Source: Pseudobdellovibrionaceae bacterium
GTDB lineage: Bacteria > Bdellovibrionota > Bdellovibrionia > Bdellovibrionales > Bdellovibrionaceae
Length of the DNA: 64,000 bases
Assembly: GCA_019637955.1 (NCBI GenBank)
Contig: JAHBUS010000009.1
Coordinates: 1-64,000 of the forward strand
Direction: 5' to 3'
A model generated the notes under the pieces. It searched no databases. It had not been told where the DNA came from and saw only the letters and a program-made list of their open reading frames with translations. The translations under genes and the position numbers were made by a program. Within the stretch, counting starts at the first letter, position 1. Each line of letters begins with the position of its first letter. Positions 24,843 to 32,150 of the stretch are shown in pieces.

Positions 24843-25237
24843 GATTTTTGATCATCGACGATGAACCGCTCGTGCGCCGTTCCCTGGGACGGGCGCTCAG
24901 TGCAAAAGGCCACGAGGTGAGTGAGGCCGTGGACGGGCAAGAGGGGCTTGTGCGCTGGCGGGAAAAACGCCCCGACGTCGTTTTTCTTGATGTCCTCATG
25001 CCTGGACTCACGGGTCCGCAGGTCCTCACCGAGCTGGAAGACGATTTGAAGTCGCGCACCACCATCATTTTGATTTCGGCTTTTTCGGGTGAGCACAATC
25101 CCGAAACGGCCCAAAGGCTCGGCGCGGACTTGTTTGTTCCCAAACCATTTGAAGATATATTCGCCTTAGTTAAAATAGCGGAAGACCTGCGAACCAATGG
25201 ATCGAAAGATGGCGGCGAAAAAAGAAACCCAAACTGA
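24839..25237 (+). CDS. Single-domain response regulator (CheY-like)
   Basis: A 132-residue receiver domain without an output domain. Acidic pocket Asp7-Asp8 (FLIIDDE), phospho-acceptor Asp51 (VVFLDVLMPGLTGP), Ser80 and Lys102 (FVPKPF) are all present, so it should be phosphorylated, most likely by the adjacent kinase. Without its own output domain it must act by protein binding or phosphotransfer. The ATG overlaps the kinase stop by four bases. Confidence 0.9.
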   Translation: MRFLIIDDEPLVRRSLGRALSAKGHEVSEAVDGQEGLVRWREKRPDVVFLDVLMPGLTGPQVLTELEDDLKSRTTIILISAFSGEHNPETAQRLGADLFVPKPFEDIFALVKIAEDLRTNGSKDGGEKRNPN

Positions 25238-25586
25238 TATCAAGAAAGTGCAGCCCTACCCCTTCGGCATCGACATCGTCCTGGCCGAGGGAGCGCCGCC
25301 CGTGCGGGGTTTCGTGCACAAATTGACCGACGTGGGTTTTTTAATGCGCACGGCGAATGAGCACCATTTTAAAGTCGGCGACAACCATCAGGCCCGCTTC
25401 GAACTGCCGGTGGTGCATCTCCTCTTCGATGAGCCCGTCAAGGTCATCAAGACCTACGACGCCGTGGAAGACGTCAAAAACAAAGAGCTCAAGAAGAACT
25501 TCACGATCGAACTGCATTTTCGATCGCTGCCGCCAAAAAAACGCGAAGACATCTTGAAATTCCTGGCCCTCATCGGGCAGAAGTAA
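25197..25586 (+). CDS. PilZ-like domain protein
   Basis: A 129-residue protein overlapping the response regulator gene by 41 bases; a second in-frame ATG at 25209 is also possible. The pattern YPFGIDIVLAEG...GFVHKLTDVGFLMRT and the later ending (FTIELHFRSLPPKKREDILK) looks like a PilZ-type beta barrel followed by a short helix, as seen in many Bdellovibrio-like proteins. However, the c-di-GMP contacts RxxxR and (D/N)xSxxG are not clearly present, so it may be a non-binding variant. The role is inferred only from fold-like pattern and location after a two-component pair. Confidence 0.6.
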   Translation: MDRKMAAKKETQTDIKKVQPYPFGIDIVLAEGAPPVRGFVHKLTDVGFLMRTANEHHFKVGDNHQARFELPVVHLLFDEPVKVIKTYDAVEDVKNKELKKNFTIELHFRSLPPKKREDILKFLALIGQK

Positions 25587-25589
25587 GCC

Positions 25590-26141
25590 ATGCGTATCAA
25601 TGGCGGAAAATACAAAGGTCACCACTTGGTGCCGTTTCAGGCATCGCACATCCGGCCCACCACGGACCGGGTGAAAGAAAGCCTCTTCAATATCTGGCAG
25701 CACGACGTGCCCGAGGCTAGAGTTCTTGATCTATTTTGCGGCACGGGCAGCCTCGGGCTCGAGGCGCTTTCGCGCGGCGCCGGCGAAGTCACCTTCGTCG
25801 ACAAGAACTTCAAGTCGATCGAGATTCTCAAAAAGAACATCCAAAAGCTCAAAATCGAAGATCCCCACAAAATCGTGTTGAAAGACGCGCTGGCGTACGC
25901 CAAATCCTTCGCCGAGACGCCGTTCGATTTGATTTTGATCGACCCGCCGTTCACCGAAGAGATGGCTCACGATGTCATGGAGGCGGTCGCCGCTTCGAAG
26001 CTTTTTCACGCAAGCACCCTGATCTCCATTGAGTCGGGGCGGCGAGAGAAGATTACCGACGACTACGGCACGCTTTATCGTTATGATGTTCGTGAATTCG
26101 GAGACAAATTCCTGTCTCTTTTCCGAATGAAAGAGTCATGA
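25590..26141 (+). CDS. rsmD: 16S rRNA (guanine966-N2)-methyltransferase RsmD
   Basis: A 183-residue methyltransferase for 16S rRNA G966. MRINGGKYKG at the start, RPTTDRVKESLFN at 22-34, SAM motif DLFCGTGSLGLE at 47-58 and catalytic DPPF at 118-121 are the family hallmarks and the length is standard. It starts four bases after the PilZ-like gene and overlaps coaD by four, the common rsmD-coaD pairing. Confidence 0.93.
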   Translation: MRINGGKYKGHHLVPFQASHIRPTTDRVKESLFNIWQHDVPEARVLDLFCGTGSLGLEALSRGAGEVTFVDKNFKSIEILKKNIQKLKIEDPHKIVLKDALAYAKSFAETPFDLILIDPPFTEEMAHDVMEAVAASKLFHASTLISIESGRREKITDDYGTLYRYDVREFGDKFLSLFRMKES

Positions 26142-26629
26142 CGAGCGTACGGCGCGCAGTTTATCCCGGAAGTTTCGATCCGATTCATCTCGGGCACCTC
26201 GACATCATTCATCGCATCGCCAAAGTTTTCGACGAAGTTATCGTCTTGATTGCGGTCGCTCCCGACAAGGGGTCGCTGTTCTCCATCGATGAACGTAAGG
26301 AGCTGCTCCGCCGTTCGCTGACGGATTTGAAAAACGTCAAAGTCGAGTCGCACGAAGGTCTCACGGTCGACTACATGCGCACGCAAGACGCCAGTGTCAT
26401 CATCCGGGGCCTGCGTGCGGTCATGGACTTCGAGTACGAAACGTCCATGGCCAATATGAACAAAAAACTATCGCCCGAAATCGAGACCCTGCTGGTGTTC
26501 TCGAAACCCGAGTTTTACTACGTGTCTTCGCGCGGAGTGAAAGAGGTTGTGCGGAACAAAGGTTCCGTGCATGGTTTGGTGCCGGACGCGGTCGAGACCG
26601 CGCTGAAGGCCAAATTCGGCACGCGCTAA
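26138..26629 (+). CDS. coaD: Phosphopantetheine adenylyltransferase CoaD
   Basis: A 163-residue enzyme for the fourth step of coenzyme A synthesis (4'-phosphopantetheine + ATP to dephospho-CoA). Nucleotidyl-transferase motif GSFDPIHLGH at 11-20, substrate loop SVIIRGLRAVMDFEYE near 86-101 and the second ATP motif VSSRGVKE at 129-136 are intact. Length is standard. ATG overlaps the rsmD stop. Confidence 0.95.
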   Translation: MTSVRRAVYPGSFDPIHLGHLDIIHRIAKVFDEVIVLIAVAPDKGSLFSIDERKELLRRSLTDLKNVKVESHEGLTVDYMRTQDASVIIRGLRAVMDFEYETSMANMNKKLSPEIETLLVFSKPEFYYVSSRGVKEVVRNKGSVHGLVPDAVETALKAKFGTR

Positions 26630-26662
26630 TTGAAGTTTTGTTTTTCCATCACGAGGTGACCC

Positions 26663-27865
26663 ATGATCTCTGCCCGCGCCCAGCTTTTGAAACCGAGTCC
26701 GACCATGGCCATGGCCAATCGCGCGCGGGAGCTCAGCAAGGCCGGCAAAGACGTGGTTTCGCTCACCGTCGGTGAGCCGGATTGGCCGACAATGCCGGCC
26801 GCGGCCGAGGCCGGAATCCAGGCGATCAAAGATGGCTTCACCAAGTACACCGCCGCTCAAGGCATGCCCGAACTCAGGGCCGCGCTGGCCAAGACGCTGA
26901 GTGAAGAGCTGCGTGTGCCGGTGAAGGATTCGGACGTGGTGGTGGGCGCGGGCGCGAAGTACGTGATCTTCGGTGCTTTGCAAATGCTGCTCAACCCGGG
27001 CGAAGAGGTCTTGATTCCGGCGCCGTATTGGGTGTCGTACCCGACCATGGTGGAACTCGCGGCCGGCATTCCCGTGATTCTAGATTGCCCCGCCCAGCAA
27101 AATTTCAAACTCACGGCGGCTCAGCTCGAAAAAGCGATCACGCCCAAAACTAAAATTCTGCTGTTGTGCAGTCCGAGCAACCCGACCGGGATTGCCTACA
27201 CGGCCGATGAACTCAAAGCTTTGGCCGAAGTCTTGCGCAAGCATCCGCACGTGGTGATTCTTTCGGACGATATTTACAACCGTCTGGTCTTTACCGACGA
27301 AAAGGTGGCGCCGCACCTGTTGCACGTTGCGCCTGATCTGCACGGGCGCACGGTCGCGATCAATGGCGCTTCGAAATCGTTCTCGATGACGGGCTGGCGC
27401 ATCGGCTGGGCCGCATGCCCGCCGGTTTTGGCCAAAGTGCTCGGCGATTTTTTCTCTCAAAGCACGTCGAATGTTTGCAGCATCACGCAAAAAGCCACGC
27501 TCAAAGCACTCGAGAACCCGGAGCCTGAAGTCAAAAAGGTGCGCGAGATTTTGCGCGGCCGTCTCGACAGCTTTCAGAAAAGCCTCGCCGCGATTCCGGG
27601 CTTGAAGCCCGAAAAAGCCGACGGTGCCTTTTACGTCTGGCTGGATTGCACGGGTTGGATGGGTAAGACCCATAAAGGCTCGGGCAAAAAAATCACCAAC
27701 AGCGCGGCCCTCGCGGACGTCTTGTTGGACAGCGAAGCGGTGGCGACCGTTCCCGGGATCGAATTCGGTCTCGAAGGCTATTTGCGCCTGAGCTTCGCGA
27801 CCAGCGAAGCCCAACTCAAAAAAGCGGTCGAACGCTTTCAGCGCTTCGGCGCGGATCTGATCTAA
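26663..27865 (+). CDS. aspC: Pyridoxal-phosphate aminotransferase, aspartate type
   Basis: A 400-residue fold-type I class I aminotransferase. The pyridoxal-phosphate lysine is Lys238 in NGASKSFSMTGWRIGW; CSPSNPTG (169-176) and SDDIY (201-205) are the cofactor-binding motifs, and GEPDWPTM in the N-terminus is typical of the bacterial aspartate aminotransferase Ib group. GAGGTGACC precedes the ATG. It is 33 bases after coaD and the last gene of the long run. The amino-acid preference beyond aspartate cannot be judged. It ends three bases before the end of a convergent gene, with no terminator visible. Confidence 0.88.
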   Translation: MISARAQLLKPSPTMAMANRARELSKAGKDVVSLTVGEPDWPTMPAAAEAGIQAIKDGFTKYTAAQGMPELRAALAKTLSEELRVPVKDSDVVVGAGAKYVIFGALQMLLNPGEEVLIPAPYWVSYPTMVELAAGIPVILDCPAQQNFKLTAAQLEKAITPKTKILLLCSPSNPTGIAYTADELKALAEVLRKHPHVVILSDDIYNRLVFTDEKVAPHLLHVAPDLHGRTVAINGASKSFSMTGWRIGWAACPPVLAKVLGDFFSQSTSNVCSITQKATLKALENPEPEVKKVREILRGRLDSFQKSLAAIPGLKPEKADGAFYVWLDCTGWMGKTHKGSGKKITNSAALADVLLDSEAVATVPGIEFGLEGYLRLSFATSEAQLKKAVERFQRFGADLI

Positions 27866-27868
27866 ATT

Positions 27869-28231
27869 TTAATCGCAGCGGCGGCGTTGCTTCGAGCACA
27901 GCGCCAGAGCGGCTTCACGATCCAATCGATTTGAATTATAAATGGAGGTCGCGTTGCTAAAGCATCGAACAGCCTCCGTGCCATTGCGGCTTTCACAGAG
28001 TTGGAGCGCGGTCTCTTGATCGAGGCGGTTCGAATTGTAAATCGAGGTGCTTTGGTTGAAGCAATCAATCGCCCCCGATCCGTCAGGGGCTTGGCAGAGC
28101 CGAAGCGCGGTCTCTCGGTCGAGGCGGTTGGAATTGTAGATTGATGTGGCGTTATTAAAGCACTGGACGGCGTCGGCCATCGCCAAAGAAGCCATGAGCG
28201 AAAGCGCCGAGATGACGAGAATATTTTTCAT
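27869..28231 (-). CDS. Exported protein with three 33-residue cysteine repeats
   Basis: A 120-residue protein. A signal peptide of about 20 residues (MKNILVISALSLMASLAMAD) is followed by three near-identical repeats with a period of 33 residues, each of the form C-F-x-x-x-TSIYNSNRLD-x-E-x-AL-x-LC. Each repeat has two cysteines 22 residues apart, which suggests disulphide-stabilised helical units; the final repeat ends in a basic KQRRRCD. AAAGGA lies before ATG 28231; an extension to 28351 lacks a site and would bury the signal peptide. Role unknown; a small periplasmic or secreted binding protein is possible. Confidence 0.75.
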   Translation of the reverse strand: MKNILVISALSLMASLAMADAVQCFNNATSIYNSNRLDRETALRLCQAPDGSGAIDCFNQSTSIYNSNRLDQETALQLCESRNGTEAVRCFSNATSIYNSNRLDREAALALCSKQRRRCD

Positions 28232-28465
28232 TCGAAAGTCCTTTCCAAAAGAGTGAAAGCCAAAAGGGAACCGTGGCGACCTTTTGCAAGCGCAGCGCCA
28301 CGCAAATGGAGCCATTTTGTCTCGGTGAGACTTGCGGGCGCTCAGATCCATCGAGATACCGAGTTCTCTTGAGATCCAAATCCATAACGAAACCAGTTCC
28401 AGAGATGGAGATTGATTGTGGTCTCAACAGGCCCGATCGCCATCTGATTCCAGACGCCGGCAGTT

Positions 28466-29371
28466 TTACAATCGGCTGCGCTGATGGGGGCGTGGTCTTT
28501 TGCGTAGGAAGGGATCCATCTTGATTTGCCCGAACGCTTCGATCGCCGCCCTTTGATTGCAGGAGCGGCAAAGAACACGCAGGTTTTTGGGTTTATCAGA
28601 GCCCCCGAGGGCGCGGGGTGTTCGGTGATCGACCTCGAGGGCGTAGTGGGAGCCGCAATGGGAGCAAGCGGATTGGGACTTTTGATAGGCTTGCCGTTTT
28701 GCTTGCGCTTTTGAATGGGGTTTGACGCGTCGTTTTCTGGGCGCCGCGGAATTTGACGGGTCCCACTCCTGGAGACCGAGATCGCAGAGTTTTTCGACCA
28801 ACTCGCCGAGGCTGAGATGGGGATTTTGATGGGCCAAAAAGCCTTTGAGCTTCTCAAGCTTGGCCTCGACGTCTTTGGCGACGGTGAGTTTGATCTCGAT
28901 GTGATCTTCGGACACGGCCCTGATTTTGTCGGGCGTCATCAGCGGGGCCGAGGAGTAAGACAGCGCAATCCGTTCGGCCTGCCTGACGGAGGTCCCGCAC
29001 ATTTTCTCGATCACCTCTTGTTTGATCTTGAGCGGAAGTGGAGTCTTCAATTTGGCCTCTTGCTTAAAAAGAGTCTGCGCGATGCCGATGTGAGTGAGAG
29101 ACAGTGCCCCTTCGTTGATTTTCTGTTCGAGCTCCGGAACATCATCAATCAATTTCATCGCGTTGATGCGGCGGTAGGCCTGATCCTCGGAGTAGCCAAA
29201 GCGCTCAACGGCGCAGTGGAAGAGCGATTTATAGCCCATCGAGGAATAAAGTCGCCGGCGGTTGATCTCTTTGAGCCGGTGAAGAATCACCGTGAGAATT
29301 TCGCGCTCCTCGCGCACGAGCTTTTCGGTTTTCGAGATGAGCACTTCGTCGGGTTCATGCCGCAAATTCAT
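28466..29371 (-). CDS. HNH endonuclease domain protein
   Basis: A 301-residue protein. The N-terminal 190 residues are helical with a repeat-like basic core (GYSEDQAYRRINAMKLI; GTSVRQAERIALSY), and the C-terminus has an HNH nuclease module: CSHCG, LEVDHRTPRALGG, then NLRVLCRSCNQRAA, with paired zinc cysteines around the catalytic His. Proteins of this build occur in many copies in Bdellovibrio-like genomes; their role (DNA processing, defence or mobility) is unclear. GGAGGTG six bases before ATG 29371 sets the start rather than the longer frame to 29443. No mobile-element ends are visible nearby. Confidence 0.82.
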   Translation of the reverse strand: MNLRHEPDEVLISKTEKLVREEREILTVILHRLKEINRRRLYSSMGYKSLFHCAVERFGYSEDQAYRRINAMKLIDDVPELEQKINEGALSLTHIGIAQTLFKQEAKLKTPLPLKIKQEVIEKMCGTSVRQAERIALSYSSAPLMTPDKIRAVSEDHIEIKLTVAKDVEAKLEKLKGFLAHQNPHLSLGELVEKLCDLGLQEWDPSNSAAPRKRRVKPHSKAQAKRQAYQKSQSACSHCGSHYALEVDHRTPRALGGSDKPKNLRVLCRSCNQRAAIEAFGQIKMDPFLRKRPRPHQRSRL

Positions 29372-29468
29372 AGCACCTCCAGATGCGATCTTGCACCTGC
29401 AAGTCCGCTCGCGATCCCGAGGAGCCCTCTTTGTAAAATCCACTCGGCGTGAGGTCCGGTCATCGGGA

Positions 29469-29495
29469 CAAAGCCGCTCTAAGCTTCGCCGAAGG
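29469..29495 (+). promoter_or_regulatory. Possible sigma-28 promoter of the DUF2802 gene
   Basis: CAAAGCCG (29469-29476), 11 bases, GCCGAAGG (29488-29495). The -10 differs by one base from that of flagellin 1 and the spacing is exact; the -35 keeps only AAAG of TAAAGTTT. The gene start is 116 bases downstream. Confidence 0.35.
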
Positions 29496-29610
29496 TCTGG
29501 CTCCCGCCGATCGAACCCCTACCTCCGACCAGGACGTGAGGTTTGCCCTCGCAAGAGTTCGCTCTAAGCCCGTAAAATAAAAGAAGAAAGTTTTAGCGAG
29601 GAGACAGGAC

Positions 29611-30564
29611 GTGTCCTTTGGGATTCTAGTGCAAGTATTGGTGGATCTGGTGTTATTCGCGGGCGTTGCCTTTGTTTGGGTGAAGCTCACGCGTCCGCAA
29701 AAGGACGACCCTCGCCTCAGCCGCGGCCTTCAGCTTTTGCAAAGCAAAATCGCCGTGCTCGAAGACCTCAGCGATCAAATCGAAAATCAAGTGCAGCAGC
29801 TCACGGGTCTTTTGGAGTCCAAAGCCAAAGAAGTGCAGACGCAGATTCTCGCCGCCGACAAACAGATCCAAAAAATCGAAACGTCGATGACCAAGAGCAT
29901 GGAGGTCGCGCAGATCTTCCAGGACCGAATCCCCCATGAAGAGATCATCGAACGCCAGAACACGCTCAAGTACGTGAAAGCCGCCCGCATGGCGCACCAA
30001 GGAGCGAGCCTCGATGAAATCAGCGAGGCGGTGGATCTGAGCCGCGGCGAGGTCGAAATGATCGCCAAGGTCAACCGTGACCAGCTGCAATTCGCCGAAG
30101 ACGAGCTGCCCGAGTGGGCCAAGAAAGAACTCGGGCTCGAGATCACCGAGACCGTGAAAGCCAATGCCAAGCCCAGCCTGGAGCTCAAGCCCCTGGCCCG
30201 CCAAGATGACCGCACGCAGACCGAAGTCGACGGCGCCTTCACGGCCGCGTCGCAACTGCCGCAGCTGAACTTTACCGAAGGCAAAACCAGCGCGGGACGG
30301 CCCGAAGATTCCCTCGCGAACTTGGGAGAAAAGTTTCGCCAAAGCTTGAACACATCGACGTCGACCAGTCCGTTCCAAGAAAAAGCCCCCCTCGCGCCGA
30401 CCATCGAAATGCCCGGAAACCCGATGGCCAAATCCTTGGGCGTGAGCGCCGCCAAGAAAGAGCCCGTCCGGGTTCGCGAGACGGCAAAAACCTCGTCGGG
30501 AAAATCCGTCGAGATCCAGAAGGTTGTGTTCCCGAAACTCAACGTGAACGACCATCTCAGTTAA
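29611..30564 (+). CDS. DUF2802-type membrane-anchored coiled-coil protein
   Basis: A 317-residue protein starting at GTG with GCGAGGAGA upstream. One N-terminal membrane helix (8-26) is followed by a coiled coil (40-105), then the segment AARMAHQGASLDEISEAVDLSRGEVEM (125-150), which is the helix-turn-helix-like core of DUF2802. The remaining 160 residues are low-complexity and end in a conserved-looking VEIQKVVFPK. DUF2802 genes lie in flagellar/chemotaxis clusters of other bacteria, and SwrB-like proteins with this layout assist flagellar assembly. A possible sigma-28 promoter upstream agrees. Function inferred. Confidence 0.68.
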   Translation: MSFGILVQVLVDLVLFAGVAFVWVKLTRPQKDDPRLSRGLQLLQSKIAVLEDLSDQIENQVQQLTGLLESKAKEVQTQILAADKQIQKIETSMTKSMEVAQIFQDRIPHEEIIERQNTLKYVKAARMAHQGASLDEISEAVDLSRGEVEMIAKVNRDQLQFAEDELPEWAKKELGLEITETVKANAKPSLELKPLARQDDRTQTEVDGAFTAASQLPQLNFTEGKTSAGRPEDSLANLGEKFRQSLNTSTSTSPFQEKAPLAPTIEMPGNPMAKSLGVSAAKKEPVRVRETAKTSSGKSVEIQKVVFPKLNVNDHLS

Positions 30565-30653
30565 GATCAACTACTGCGCCGCGCTCTGGACTCTTTGTTC
30601 ACGAGCGCCCGTGCTAGGCTCCGAGAATCAACATTTTCTGATGGAGCTTCACG

Positions 30654-31454
30654 ATGAAATACCTCGTCGCAATGATGACCCTGATCCTGGTTTCGGGCTG
30701 CACAAGCCCCGGTCCGCACGCCACCGCCAACGATCCCGGCAAGGCGCGCTTCCATGGCCGCACGCCCGCTTCGGGGCCGCGTCCGTACCGCATCTACGCG
30801 TCCGCGGGCGAATTGGGTTTGGCTTGGGGTTGCCAAGGCCAGATGGTCGATTTCGAACGTCTGGACACGGATGAGGCGTACGAGAACGAGATGATCATCA
30901 GTCAACAACCGAAGTGCAAGATCTTCAACGCCTTGGTTAGCATCTACGAAGACCGGATCTTGAAAGATCTCGAAGATGAAGACTACTGGGTGGTCCGTTC
31001 GCACGGAACCAACCACGACACCCGCGCCATCACGCGACTCAATGCCGTGAGCATCCCGAACTTCTACGGACAGTCCGTCCTTTACACCTACACCGTTGGT
31101 CACAAGTGGAGTGCGACGGACACCTTGTTCCTCGCGTTCAACCCTCCGAGTGACAACCAATCGCCCGCAACCCAGGTTGTCTTTTGCGACGATTGCACCG
31201 GCAAAGCCCAGCTCGAAATCACGAAGGCCCTCCGTTGGGAGCAGAAGATCGCCCAGCACGCGATCTCGGTCGGCTTCTCCACCAAGCCCCTGGATCCGAT
31301 GAATCTCGTGACCGTGGAGATGGAAGGCAGTATTCCCAAAGCGGACGACACTAAAGAATTCACGGTCAAAGCTCAATACGAAGTCATCGTGAACCCGACG
31401 ACAAAAAAGATGTCCCTGAAGTTCAAAAAGATTCTCAGCGCCACTCGTCTCTAA
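30654..31454 (+). CDS. Lipoprotein of unknown function
   Basis: A 266-residue lipoprotein with lipobox LVSGC (Cys16). The mature part begins with a basic, Pro-rich stretch and then appears mainly beta-structured, with two central cysteines close together (VVFCDDCTGKAQ). No family recognised. It stands alone and ends at a strong terminator shared with the convergent gene. Confidence 0.68.
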   Translation: MKYLVAMMTLILVSGCTSPGPHATANDPGKARFHGRTPASGPRPYRIYASAGELGLAWGCQGQMVDFERLDTDEAYENEMIISQQPKCKIFNALVSIYEDRILKDLEDEDYWVVRSHGTNHDTRAITRLNAVSIPNFYGQSVLYTYTVGHKWSATDTLFLAFNPPSDNQSPATQVVFCDDCTGKAQLEITKALRWEQKIAQHAISVGFSTKPLDPMNLVTVEMEGSIPKADDTKEFTVKAQYEVIVNPTTKKMSLKFKKILSATRL

Positions 31455-31478
31455 GAGACGGCCAATCCAACTCAATAA

Positions 31479-31505
31479 AAAAAGCCCGGGTGAGCCGGGC
31501 TTTTT
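31479..31505 (+). terminator. Bidirectional terminator between convergent genes
   Basis: AAAAAGCCCGG (31479-31489), loop GTGAG, CCGGGCTTTTT (31495-31505). A-run and T-run on opposite sides allow termination of both the lipoprotein gene and the leftward gene ending at 31530. Confidence 0.9.
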
Positions 31506-31529
31506 GATTTGTCTACGTGATGAAACGAC

Positions 31530-32045
31530 CTACTTCGCGGATTCGCGAATGAAGAGAGTCATGTGGTAGCGAACGACGCTGTCCACGCGGATGTCTTGGT
31601 CGTTGAATTTCCAAACCGATTCGCCGAACGGTCCTTTTTTAGCGGTCAGCAGATGCTCATCCATCAAGGGCGTCGCGCCGATGGCGCCAGGGGGCTGAAT
31701 CGGGGAGGGCGCCGAGAAACCGGGACCCATAAAGTTGAAACGGATGCTGATCTGGCCGGGCTCGACCAACGAGAAGATCATTTTGAAGCCGTTTCGGAAC
31801 AGCATGAAATCGCCCTGAGTTTTGGCGATCCCGTAAATTTTAATGCGTCCCAAAGCCGAGGCTTTGAGTTCGTTGAAGGCGGTGGCCGCTTCGATGAATT
31901 CGTTTTTCAAAACCTGAAGAAGTTCGAGGGATTCCTTGGCCAGAGTGCGTTCGTTGTCAAAGCCGATGCTCAGATCAACGATTCCCGTCTCTTCCATCTG
32001 CTCTTCAGCGCGAACCAGATCTTTCACCCATTCGAGCTTTGTCAT
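31530..32045 (-). CDS. Hypothetical cytoplasmic protein
   Basis: A 171-residue soluble protein. The N-terminus is helical and acidic (EEQMEETGIVDLSIGFDNE; ELLQVLKNEFIEAATAFNEL), the second half beta-rich (RIKIYGIAKTQGDFMLFR; KMIFSLVEPGQISIRF). No signal peptide and no recognised domain. GGGGGT lies upstream of the ATG. The clean frame, good start and shared terminator support a real gene. Confidence 0.68.
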   Translation of the reverse strand: MTKLEWVKDLVRAEEQMEETGIVDLSIGFDNERTLAKESLELLQVLKNEFIEAATAFNELKASALGRIKIYGIAKTQGDFMLFRNGFKMIFSLVEPGQISIRFNFMGPGFSAPSPIQPPGAIGATPLMDEHLLTAKKGPFGESVWKFNDQDIRVDSVVRYHMTLFIRESAK

Positions 32046-32150
32046 CAGTTACCCCCTCAACCTCTAAGTCTCAAAAGGGCTGGACCCCGTGTCAAGAGGG
32101 TGGGTCATGATGCGCTCCGATAAAGCGCGGATTTTGCGGCTCTCCGGCGC

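Noticed and set aside
27880-28160. Possible CRISPR-like array
   Set aside because: The 99-base period is coding: it encodes three 33-residue protein repeats with no spacer structure.
28466-29371. HNH gene as a homing or insertion element
   Set aside because: No terminal repeats, target duplication or interrupted gene can be seen around it.
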